A stretch of DNA of 64,000 bases from Lagopus muta (taxonomy: Eukaryota > Chordata > Aves > Galliformes > Phasianidae): positions 69,698,134-69,762,133 of the forward strand of contig NC_064435.1 in the NCBI RefSeq assembly GCF_023343835.1, in the 5' to 3' direction. A program made the position numbers and the translations under genes. Under the pieces are notes generated by a model that worked only from the letters and a program-made list of their open reading frames with translations, had not been told where the DNA came from and searched no databases. Below, one piece after another: positions 26,195-42,400 of this stretch (position 1 is the first letter of the stretch; every line of letters starts with the position of its first letter).

Positions 26195-28651
26195 ATGGTC
26201 ATGTTAAAGCATCTTGACCTTCCCTTTGCCTTTATGTGTTCCTTGTTCATAGACTTTTCTTCAGTTTTTGGATATCTCCCTCAATAATACTCTCAGCAGT
26301 GTTTTGGCTTCTGCTCGTAGCATCCAGATTGCAGTTAAGGCACTGTTCCTTATCTGCGTTTTCTGGTGTTATCAATACTGTCTGAGGTCTGTATATGTGT
26401 AAATAGAAGTATCCTGACACCCTAAAACCTTGGATTAAAAAAGAATGTGCATAGTACATCTTTTAAAGAAGAAAAAAAGTATATTAATTTATTAAATCTA
26501 GTTGTCACTTTATTTTGGACTGTTGTTCTGTTGACAAACAATGTGCCACAAAGCAATAGTGCAAAGAGGCAAGATGTTTTTATAAAATCTGGAGCTTACT
26601 TTACGGTGTTCATAACAGTTCTTATTGTAGTAATATGGTATGATTTTTCATGAGTGGAAGAAGAGCCACACGGAGAATATGAGAAGTAAACAGCTGTCTT
26701 ACAGTCAGCAGTGAAGTGGCTGTGGTGAAAACATAATGAACTGTGTATCTTGCTGTCAAGTCTTTTTTTATTATTTTGTATAACACCAAAGCTGTTGTAC
26801 ATTTTTCTATTGCCTGATTGTTTTTTCATGTGTCTGAGTTTGTAATATTGTACAGTTACTGTTAAATCAAGAAAATATGTCATTTTCTGAGAATTTGGAT
26901 GTACTTGTTGAGGCTCAGCTGGGTTTTTCTGTTTGCTTTGGGGATTTCTGGGGCTTTGGGAATCAGAATTTCCAGTACTGAAGCAGTAAGTAAAAATTCA
27001 CTAAAGGTAGGTGATTCTAGGTGATGCATTTAAAGGTACCAAGAAAAATAAGATAAGTTTACCACTTAATCAACAGAAGTATTTTTCAAGACCCCAAGTG
27101 AAGGGTTTAACCTTATCAATGTGTTTGCACAGAAACAAAGAGCATAGTGTAAGCAATACTCTGATCTGGTCTTTAATTAAAGAGCTTGAAATCTTTTTTT
27201 TTTCTTTCCTGTGAGTTACCTAAGTTGCAAATCTCTGTATGAATTTTATTTATACAATTACATTTTAAAAAAAAAAGTCTGTTCTTTCAGAATTGGTCAC
27301 AGTGAATTTTTCATGGGAGAAGTCCTGAGGAAGTCATTCATCACATACCACAAATTGCCTGTGAAGAAGGAAAATATATGCTATTAAATCTGCTGTTAAA
27401 CAGGCAAGAAAAAGTTAACAGGTTTCTTTGCAAGGACAGTCAAGCAAGAGCCACTAAGTCAAGTTTGTGTTGTTCCCATCTGGAAATAGAGTTCTTTTGC
27501 AGCATTTTTTTAATATATATCTTTTAAAGAAAATGCATAGTGTCACAAAGCTTTAAGTACCATCAAATCAGTGCTAAAACTGCAGTGCTTTTCCTAAACT
27601 AGATGAGAGAACACAAGTATCCACTGCAGTAATCAGAAAATTGATGAAGCAATCAACTTTGGGGCTTAGTACTTTGTCCGTCAGTATTCTGCACTTAACC
27701 ATATATGTATCTAACTAAGACTTGAGCATTTGGCAGGTTTTTAGAGCATGTCATCTCTTTTTATTGATGTTGCATCTCTGATCTATGTGTTTTGAGCTAG
27801 TTTGGTCCAGACTGTGATGGTGGTAGTGCATATCTTGGTGTCTGGACTCTCATGTTCTGAGCACAAACCAAATGCATCGGAATGCATGGATCCTCACTCT
27901 CGGGAGGTCAGAAACTACTACTTTGCAGAGTTATTGTTTTCCTGCTAGTTTTGAACCACAAGTATTAGCTTTTGGAGTGATTTAATTAGGATTTTTCCAG
28001 TTAAATGAAGTTATGGAGAAATAGCCAGGATGTTTCTAATTCATTCTTGCTGACTAAAGGCTAAATTGAGTATTCACCCCAAATATTTTTGGTGTGCATA
28101 AATGTTGCATTTGAATATTTTCAGTGGTGCACCTTGTGGGACAAGTATTTTTTTCACAAGATTGAATTCATTGGTAACTTACATTCTTATTTTTGCCAAA
28201 ATTTTGACCTTAACAAATCTTTTGTAAAGAGTCCCAAAATCTCAAATACTGGCAGCACTGCTGTGCGTCATGCAGAATTTGCAGCGGCGCAATTTGTGTA
28301 ACTTTTGTGTTTTTATCAAAACTGGTCTTAACATTAAAATTTATTAAGAAAAAGCCATTGTGCTGTTTCTTACTAGTGTTAATTTTGTAAGTCAAGATGT
28401 TAACCAAAAAAAAAAAGTTGATTTGGTCATGTAACGTGAACTGTAGCTATTTTTACATAGCTTACACTGTCTGTATTTGCTCTTTGTTAATGAGAACAGG
28501 TTTCAAATGAAACTCGAGCTTGCTTTTGCACTACTTGACAGTTCACAGATGGGGTGAAGTTTCTGAAACTGTATTGTAAGAGTCCAAAATATCTCATCTC
28601 TATCTCTTTATTTTAAGCATGTTCTAGGAAAGAAGGTTGTATAAAAAAAAA

Positions 28652-28657
28652 ATTAAA
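28652..28657 (+). terminator. MARCHF6: Candidate proximal poly(A) signal ATTAAA of MARCHF6
   Basis: ATTAAA lies in an A/T-rich context. About 45-60 nt downstream is a TGTGCTGTGTGTACT GT-rich stretch, the usual layout of a cleavage site. Confidence 0.45.
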
Positions 28658-29583
28658 TGATTTCTTTTAATTGTTGTTTAAAATTTTTATAGTTTGCCTT
28701 GCTGTGCTGTGTGTACTCTCCTGCAATAGACACTTGATAGTAAGCTTGTCAGTGAGCTGACTGTTGCTAGGACAGATGACAAGCTGTGTTCCAGTGACTT
28801 CCATCTGTGTTAGAGTAATAATACGGCGTGCAGTGGTTTTGCATTACTATTCAAGTGGGAGAAGACTTCATCACAATCTCTGTTGATCTTCAGTCTAGAA
28901 GGGGGAGGGATTGGAGTTACCTGCCAGCTTAACTGCACCAGCTCTGTGGTGTTGAGTGTCTACTGGCATTAGTTCTACAGGCCTTTATCCACGAGCTGTC
29001 AGATGGCTTTGTAGTTATCTTTCACATACTTAACTGCAGCATGGCTTTGACTGTTTTTACACAGAATATTTTTATATTGATTAAAAATAGTTAACACTTT
29101 GCATCTTTTCTCTGACTAACCCTTCTCCACTGGGTAAAGCTTAAGTTGTTTATGTTCTGCGGGGCCCTCTGGAGCCCATAACTGTTTTGTCAGCTGCTTT
29201 GTTGGTAGGATGCAAGCTCCAGCACTGATTGCAGCACTTTGCATGCATCATTTTTCAGTAGGGTGCATTCCTCCCTTGCTCTCCCTTCTCTACGCTTGAG
29301 TGAAAGTCCTCGTAAAAGTGTTCACAGCAGCCCTGTTATTCTTCAGAGAATTCTCTAAAAAGCCCTTTCCTACAAAGCACAGATGGCAGTGGTTTGTTGA
29401 TCTTGCTGCCTAGCAGGCTGATCAACGTGGCTTTGTTTTCTTCTACTTCACTATTTGTCCATTTGTCTGTACCTCGACTGTTAAGTGTCTTGTGACCGGG
29501 CCAGTGTTCTTGTTAGGTTTGCCTTGTGTGTAGGTGCTGATGGTCTGAGCAATGGCTGGGGTTCCCAGCAGAAATGATGAAAT

Positions 29584-29589
29584 AATAAA
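29584..29589 (+). terminator. MARCHF6: Candidate distal poly(A) signal AATAAA of MARCHF6
   Basis: First canonical AATAAA on the plus strand after the one overlapping the stop codon. It lies about 3.4 kb downstream of the stop and before the CR1 cluster that precedes ROPN1L. Confidence 0.45.
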
Positions 29590-29610
29590 GACATGAAACA
29601 GGGAAGTGGA

Positions 29611-30164
29611 TTTTTATAACAGAGTTTAAATGAAGAACAGAAGTTGTCCTCAGAAACAGATACGGAGATGAATGTTTACAATGTGCTAAGGTAAGTTAGA
29701 GCTCTTTTCCTCTGATACCTCAGTTGGTAATTGGATTAATGAACAGAAGAATAACAGAGTTACAAAAATGTTATTGTCTGCGATTATTCCAGTGACAAGC
29801 TATGCTTATTTTTTTAATTTCTTTGTTCAGAAGTCACCATAAGTTGAGAAATGTGATGCTGAAATCAAAGTCACTTAATGGACACATTTCGGAAGTATTT
29901 CCGAAGGCCAAATATTACTCCAAAATAAGAGGGGTGGAGCAGTGACATGATGATTGCACAACTATACACACCAGTTTTGGTGCTTTACTGCTGCTTTGCT
30001 GTTGCTACTTACTGACTGGTGGCCAGTGCTAAACAGGCAATGGGCTTTTATTTCCATCCGGCATGAGGAGAAATGAAATATTAACTGGAGTTGGAGGGAA
30101 TTAACTTTACTTAGGTTGTTTATGTCACCTCACCTGTCTTCCTAGGATTGGTTCTATCCTTGAA
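29611..30164. other. Intergenic, MARCHF6 to ROPN1L
   Basis: Unique AT-rich sequence between the likely end of MARCHF6 and the CR1 copies upstream of ROPN1L. I see no gene, RNA or repeat in it. Confidence 0.6.
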
Positions 30165-30422
30165 AATGAGACAGGAGGTTTAGGTGTTAGATATTAGGAG
30201 GAAGTTTTTCACACAGAGGGTGGTGACGCACTGGAACAGGTTGCCCAAGGAGGTTGTGGATGCTCCATCCCGGGAGGCATTCAAGGCCAGGCTGGATGGG
30301 GCCCTGGGCAGCCTGGTTTAGTATTAAACGTGGAAGTTGGTGGCCCTGCGTGTGGCAGGGGGTTGGAGATTCATGATCCTTGAGGTCCCTTCCAACCCTG
30401 GCCATTCTGTGATTCTGTGAAG
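30165..30422 (+). mobile_element. CR1 LINE 3' end, well preserved
   Basis: A clear CR1 tail: 'agatattaggaggaagtttt', 'ggtgacgcactggaacaggt', 'ggaggcattcaaggccaggc', ending in the diagnostic ATTCTGTG-type repeats ('ccattctgtgattctgtga'). It lies about 270 bp upstream of the ROPN1L CpG-rich promoter. Confidence 0.93.
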
Positions 30423-30540
30423 GCCAGGCTAGATGTGGCTCTGGGCAGCCTGGGCTGGTGGTTGGCAACCCTGCACATAGCAGGGGGTTCAAACTCGATG
30501 AACGTTTAGGTCCTTTTCAACCCAGGCTTATCACTTATTT
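30421..30540 (+). mobile_element. Second CR1 3' fragment, directly abutting
   Basis: Starts again at 'aggccaggctagatgtggct' right after the tail of the preceding copy and ends near 'aggtccttttcaacccaggc'. It is either an independent insertion or a partial tandem duplication of a CR1 tail. Confidence 0.8.
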
Positions 30541-30689
30541 TACATATCCCTGAACTATGGTAAATTTTAGGCTAACACTTTAGTGTAATTACTGAGGGAG
30601 GAGCGGGGGGAGAAGCGGGCAGGGAAAAAAAATACCCTTTTTCAAAAGGGCTCGGTGATTTGTTTTGTTTGTTTTCCCCAGAGGCCGCC

Positions 30690-31060
30690 ATTTCATTCTG
30701 TTCTCAGCCACGGGGCACCCCGTGGGCTCAGGCCTGTGCGCTGCTGTGTGGCTCAGCCGTGACAGGCAGCCCGCGCTCGGCCGCCCCAGTCGGCGAGGCT
30801 AAGCGGGTTCAACGCGGCGCTGCCCCCGCGGCTCAGCGACGCGGGCCGCAAACGGCCGCCCCGCCGGCCCGCTCTCAGCCGGCACGGCACGCTCGTTGCC
30901 AGGGCAGCGGCTGCGCAGGCGGAGGTGAGGCGGGGTTGAGCGGGCCTCTTCGAGCCGGGGGCGGCGAGGCTACGTGTGGGTGTCGGTATCGCCGGGGTAC
31001 GGTGTTGGGGAGCTCCTCGCAATACGTAGGTTACGCTGCGGGTAAGAGGAACCGAAACGT
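30690..31060 (+). promoter_or_regulatory. ROPN1L: CpG-rich promoter region and probable non-coding first exon of ROPN1L
   Basis: GC- and CpG-dense block with no TATA box, contrasting sharply with AT-rich flanks. Two possible donors for a 5' UTR exon are GGAG|GTGAGG (GT at 30925) and GCGG|GTAAGA (GT at 31042). The next acceptor, at 31621-31622, begins the exon carrying the start codon. An RFX-type X-box lies inside (separate entry). Confidence 0.75.
30895..30908 (+). promoter_or_regulatory. ROPN1L: X-box-like RFX site in the ROPN1L promoter
   Basis: GTTGCCAGGGCAGC fits the X-box pattern GTNRCC-N(0-3)-RGYAAC with a 2-nt spacer and a single mismatch (G for A in the right half). RFX factors drive ciliary and flagellar genes through such sites close to the start, which matches the function of ROPN1L. 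Confidence 0.55.
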
Positions 31061-31239
31061 AGAGCTGCGTGAGCAAAGAGTGATGCATGATTGCAATGAG
31101 TTTTCTTCTTTTCTGGCATTTCTTTGATGTTAGTTCTGCGAGGAGCACAGGTTGCTAACTTTTTGCCGCAGGGTGTCATTGATTATACGAACTCGGTAGA
31201 AATCTGTTTATCTGTGTGCAGCAGTTTCTGTACCAAAAG

Positions 31240-31375
31240 GACAAGGTTCAGCTGGACGGGGGCTCTCAGCATCTGACCCAGCTGTGGGTGTCCCTGTTTG
31301 TTGCAGGGAGTTGGGCTAGACTTCCCTTTCACGAGTTCCTTCCAACTCAAACGGTTCCGTACTGCTCGTCCCACA
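31240..31375 (+). mobile_element. CR1 LINE 3' fragment in ROPN1L intron 1
   Basis: CR1 tail variant with 'tgacccagctgtgggtgtcc', 'gttgcagggagttgggctag' and 'ttccttccaactcaaacggt'. It sits between the promoter and the first coding exon. Confidence 0.75.
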
Positions 31376-31553
31376 AACACATAGCAGTAGTCTTGAGGAG
31401 GAAAATCAAGAGCTATGGTTGGAGTTCATCTCCAGGCTTTTTCTTGATACCAAGATTAAGATTTTAGAGACTGCCTGGTGCTTGTCTGCTTTCCCTTCTG
31501 AGCTGTGTGAGTTCTCTACTAACCCAATTAGAAAGGAGGCAATTTGGATATAA

Positions 31554-37438
<5,885 letters not shown>

Positions 37439-37964
37439 TCAAGTTGACTCTTCAGCACCAGATGAGGCTGGAAAAAATGAAGTAAATACAATACACAAAG
37501 AACCTATTCTCCAGCACTCCTTTTTCTTTATTTCATTCTTGAAATTGCCTTTTATCAGAGAGAATTGAACATATTGTCATATTGTCTTTTCACTTCTGAA
37601 ATACTGCTGCTCGCAGCTTGGGAGTGGTACTTTCACTAATTTGTTTATATTTAATCAAATGGATTTCGTTAATCTTTCTACCTAGACTTTCTGAATAGGA
37701 AATTAAATTTAGAGAAGACTGGGCAGATATAAGACTGGTTCATTTCTTAAGTAAAGTAACAATTTTCTTCTTATCTGTTTTTAACTCCAACAAAAGCATA
37801 GCTTGTCTTTTGACTGCCCTGTCTGCATGAACAAACTCTAGTCAAACATATGGTTTCACCAAGTGCTGCTCAAAGACCGTGAAGAACACTATAGCCAAGA
37901 TGGTGAAAAAAATATCAACTAGACTAATGGCAATAGTTCCATCTAGTTTGATCCCTAATTTGGA

Positions 37965-38335
37965 CTCATCATCATAGAACGACCTGGGTTGAAAGGGACC
38001 ACAATGATCATGAGTTTCAACCCCCTGCTGTGTGCAGGGTCGCCAACCACCAGACCAGCCTGGCCTTGAATGCCTCCAGGGATGGGGCATCCACAGCCTC
38101 CTTGGGCAACCTGTTCCAGTGTGTCACCACCCTCTGTGTGGAAAAACTTCCTCCTAATATCTAACCTAAACCTCCCTGTCTCAGTTTAAAGCAATTCCCC
38201 CTTGTCCTATCACTGTCTACCCTTGTAAATAGCCATTCCTCCTTCTGTTTATACGCTCCCTTCAAGTACTGGAAGGCCACAATGAAGACTCCCTGGAGCC
38301 TTTTCTTCTCCAACTCTCTTCAGAATTTAAATATT
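37965..38335 (-). mobile_element. CR1 LINE 3' fragment, antisense
   Basis: Antisense CR1 tail: 'tcatagaacgacctgggttg', 'tttcaaccccctgctgtgtg', 'gcctccttgggcaacctgtt', 'tccttctgtttatacgctcc'. It lies downstream of the ROPN1L stop codon and may be within its 3' UTR, as the nearest plus-strand AATAAA is beyond it (near 38364). Confidence 0.93.
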
Positions 38336-38363
38336 TTTCTCATTGCCAGATGGACTTTTAATT

Positions 38364-38369
38364 AATAAA
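38364..38369 (+). terminator. ROPN1L: Possible poly(A) signal AATAAA for ROPN1L
   Basis: The only plus-strand AATAAA I found between the ROPN1L stop (37438) and the converging SNRNP48 gene. Using it would give a 3' UTR of about 0.95 kb that contains the CR1 fragment. A nearer non-canonical signal cannot be excluded. Confidence 0.3.
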
Positions 38370-38374
38370 GATCA

Positions 38375-39240
38375 GTCTCCTGCCTGCCTGCAGCCCACAG
38401 GCACTGTGCAGAGCGTATCGCCTAACACAGCCATGGAGGAGGCCAAAATGACAGTGCTAAGGGGTGTCCTCTGCTGGCAGCTTGATTGAAAATAAGGAAG
38501 TGTAGAAAAGACTAATCTGTAAGATGTTGCTGTTGGCTTTCTTCATAGAAGGAACAAGCTGACTGTAGTAGATTGTGTAAGAAATTAACAAAACTAGAAA
38601 TTGGTATAATCCCACGGCAGTTAAGTGGAATTCTCCTTTACACCCATAAGCTGTATTTGGATGGTTGACGTCTTAGTGTTTTTAGAATTTCTGTCGTTAA
38701 TACTTTGATGTTAGTATACAGGATGAAAACTTAATGGGTTCTTTGCATAAATACCACGATCTATCAATCTCACATTTGAAAATTACAGTCGATAAAATTA
38801 TAGAAAGGGACATCTCTACTTTAGTAGAGGTCTTAGAGATGCCTGTCACCACCATCACCAGCTTGACATTGATCCTAAATTTCTTTAAGCACAAGCTTGG
38901 GAACAGCAGCATGCCTGTTACCATACTTTTACCACTTTTTCATTACTGAAAGCTGCAGATGAAGGTAACAGCCTTCTGGAGAACTCTGAAATCTGCTCTG
39001 TCACCTTCCACGTGTGCCATAATGTGACAGTAAGTGCTGTCTTTCTGGAATGCTGTTCTCAGAGGTGACAATGTCAGGTGGTAGAGAGAAAGGGAGCTAC
39101 TTTCATCCCTTTCCATTTGTAATTAATTCTGCTGCTCCAGGGCTTAACCACATTCACCTTTAGATACTATCAGTGGGCCAGGACAGTAAATTAGTGCAGC
39201 CTCTCTCAGATTCCATTAGCCTTTGTTAAATTAAACTCAA
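38375..39240. other. Intergenic, between the tail-to-tail ROPN1L and SNRNP48
   Basis: No exon, RNA or repeat recognised. An open frame of 71 codons near 38734-38949 has no features of a known protein and is probably chance. Confidence 0.5.
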
Positions 39241-39261
39241 AGGGCTAAGAAATCACTATAA

Positions 39262-39267
39262 TTTATT
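39262..39267 (-). terminator. SNRNP48: Poly(A) signal AATAAA of SNRNP48
   Basis: Minus-strand AATAAA (plus-strand TTTATT) about 217 nt past the SNRNP48 stop codon at 39484-39486, giving a short 3' UTR of roughly 240 nt. Confidence 0.7.
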
Positions 39268-39483
39268 AATAGATACATAAGTCTTATACATTTGTACATT
39301 TTAGGACGTACACTGCTTCCATCCTGCCAACCCCTGAACATTATCTGATTTTCTCTCTGAACACAGCTGTAAGGCAACACCAGCATTACGTTCACAGCAT
39401 TACAGTCTCTGTTATAACAGCAGTAACAACAGTACATCCTCTGCAAGTAATTCTTTGAACAAAAACTCATTATGTTCTTGTTT

Positions 39484-42400
39484 TTACTTTCTTCTTTTAT
39501 GGCTGTGATACTTGTCTTCTTCCCTGAAACAAGAAAGCAAACGCCGTGTATGTTGTTAATGTAATCTGAAGGAATAAAAGTACCTGAAAAAAGAAAGCTC
39601 TCATTAAATGTAATCATATCCTTTTCTAAGGAAAGAAAGTAGGCCTTATATTGGTGAAATTAACAATGCAACTGATGCCCAGTGCCAACTATCCCCATGG
39701 GATATGTCAAGATAAGCAGCCTCAGACCTGTAACACTGTTGGAAGCATCGACCTTTCAGCTGTGGAAAGTTCTGAGCTCTAGATCACAGCAACTTTTGTT
39801 TAGGCACTGGCTTGTTGTACTGCATGTGAGATTATACTAGATTTTTCATTAAATGAGATGTTCTATTCCCTGTAATAAGTTCTTCTTCTGCATGGTGGCC
39901 TGATTCAGAAGCAAGAATGTAGCTGATGCTATTTCATCTCACCTTTCTCTTTTTCTCCGAGAATCTCTGTCTTTCCCTCTGTCACGACTCCTTTTTCTTT
40001 TACTTGGACTCCTGCTGCTCTCTCTCCTATGTCTGGTGCGTTCAGTGTCCTTTGAGCTTCCTCCAGACTGCCTCGAGTCCACCGAAGCTGACCGCCTGTC
40101 TTCCTTTCTGAAAGAACAAAAACATTACTGATTTTGTTCAGTAAGCACAGTTTCACAGTCACTAGTTTTTCAGTATCAGTTCTGTAACAAAATGACCTAC
40201 TAACAGTGTAAGAAAGACAACATCCTATTAAGCCACTTCCTCTTAAAAAAAAAAAGAGGACCAACAACAAAAAAACCATTACAGGCCCCCAGGCTGCTGC
40301 TGTCCACACAGAAATAGCAAATCCCTCATGAATGTTTGAATGTCAACTGTGAGGTACCTTCCTGAAGATTTTGACTTTCCCCCTTCACACAACTCTGCAT
40401 TATCCAACCTATTCTCTTCCTGCCAGTGGTTGCTGAGTTCCTCCATATGTACACCAATCACATCCCGAATCACCTCAAGAGTAAAGAAAGATATTAAAAA
40501 ACAAAAAACAACAAAGCAGTGCATCACGATATACTTCTTAAAGAAGACCATTTCAGCATAAATGTAATAGTACCATTTTACAACAAAGTGTATCTTGCTG
40601 CCATTTTCACATGAAAAATTCACTACTGCCAGAAATACTTCTGTTACTTGTAATTTCCTGCAGCAAACTAAACCAAAGACATTCTCTTATTAGCAAGTCT
40701 GCAACTCTAACCAGGAAGGGCACAATAAGCAGAAGAGATTTTTCCTTGTCTGAACAGGCATGCCATTGTTTATGCTGATATGAACTAAGCATACAATAAA
40801 GTCACAGCTTTCCCTTGAGCTGCTTACCTCAGTGTAAGATTTCTTCGTTATATGAACGTTCTTAGCCCTGTATGACTGCCGGCGCCTTTTGTAGTCTCGC
40901 ATTTCAGCCAGAATCTCAAGATGGGACTTTGGACCTTTCTGACTGTCATCTAACAAAGAATTTGAAGTAAAACAAATGGGTATTAGCACAGCATTAGCAC
41001 CTGCAGGTATATAAATCTGCTGCTTTATTACTAAAGTGTCTGAAAAAAAATATATATATACATTGTGTTGTTCCTCAAGTTCTCCAGTGTTGAATAGCTA
41101 TTATGAATTAACACAAGCTTCCTCTTCAGCCTTGTTATCAATACAAGACTAAAAAGACAACATTCAAACATTATTATGTGATCCTAACCTCCCAACAGTA
41201 ATCCAAATCAATGTACAGGCTTGCAGGTTGGTCAGACCTCTTCAAAACACAGGCTGCATCTTCAAAGCCACTATAAGTGTAAGACACAGCAGTTGAGACA
41301 GCCAAGTTCTGAGGAATGTGTATCCATGTAGATGACAAACACCATCTCTCCTACACACAGGGTCCACAGAATAACAAAGGGAAGTTTTGCTTGGAGACAC
41401 CGGCATGTCTCAATAGCAATAGGAGGCTCTGTCTGTTGTATCCGTTCCTATATTGATCAAGATTTCAACCCAGAGACCACCAACCACTCCCCAAGCTTTT
41501 AATTTTAAATGATCTTTAATCTCATCATTTCTTGTAGTAAATGCTGTTGCAGGCTTTGCAGTAACTTGTCAGCATTAAGTAACCTGAAGTTAGTTGCAAA
41601 TGACAGCAGATTCATCCATTAAGATAAATGCAATACCTATGCCAACAAAAGAGCACCAAGGCTTTCTCAGAACTGTCAGCACAAAGAATGCCAGTCTGCT
41701 GTTTCCTGGTGCCAGACTTGTCATACAATTTAAAAAAACCGCAGTGTTCCCACAATAAAAACCAACAACAAACAACAGTTCAGGCTGGCTTTCACCAAAA
41801 ACTCATCTATTGATGCAAAGTTAAAGCTCTGGGCAATAAACTCAACAGTAAATTATTTTTCAAACCTTGAGTAATCTTGGCTGCTAAATCCACAAAGAGG
41901 TCACTGTCATTTTCTGTGATTTGTGACCTAGACCTCTGTTTCTTTGTTTCCTCAACAACATAGTCATAAAGAGCAAGTCGGTCAGCTTGAGTCAGGTCAC
42001 AGGTGAAACGTTTGTGATTTTGAGGAACTTCTACAGGCAGTGATGAATAAGATCCTGGAATTTGAACAGCACTGTTATTAGTAAAATGGCATAATTACAC
42101 AGGAAAACACTGAAGAGCTCAGCAATGCAGTAAACACCTGTGCTGCGTTCACCCTTCTCTTACACATCTGTAAGAAGTACTTAAATTGAAAGGATAATAC
42201 AAGAATTTTATTTTTACAATATACTATTCCTACAAGGTCACAGAAACCCAGAAACATGCCCTAACACTTACATGCTTGTGATTTTACAATGATCTCACAG
42301 CTTATGATCAAGACCAGCTTTCCAGCCCTATTACAAGAGCTACAGCTACATTTCTCCCCCCCCCCCCCCCCCCCCATCTCTACTGCCAAAGACTTCAAGT

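Larger units (their letters stand above)
26195..29610 (+). other. MARCHF6: MARCHF6 3' UTR (3' limit approximate)
   Basis: AT-rich, non-repetitive sequence follows the stop codon with no other gene or interspersed repeat that I recognise. Two cleavage signals are plausible: ATTAAA at 28652-28657 followed by a GT-rich stretch near 28703, and AATAAA at 29584-29589. I see no canonical AATAAA between the stop codon and 29584 apart from the one overlapping the stop. The true end needs transcript data. Confidence 0.6.

Noticed and set aside
26190-26195. AATAAA as a poly(A) signal for MARCHF6
   Set aside because: The hexamer overlaps the stop codon itself (GAATAAATGG). Cleavage here would leave almost no 3' UTR, and I see no supporting downstream element.
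30660-31127. 155-codon open frame across the ROPN1L promoter
   Set aside because: It is Ala/Arg/Gly-rich as expected for chance frames in a CpG island, overlaps an open frame on the other strand, and resembles no protein.
42189-42197. TTATCCTTT on the minus strand as part of the autoregulatory U11-binding enhancer (USSE) of SNRNP48
   Set aside because: The known element has two tandem U12-type 5' splice-site copies downstream of an alternative 3' splice site. Here I find a single imperfect copy without that arrangement, and no tandem pair in the other introns. A proper motif scan could still find it.
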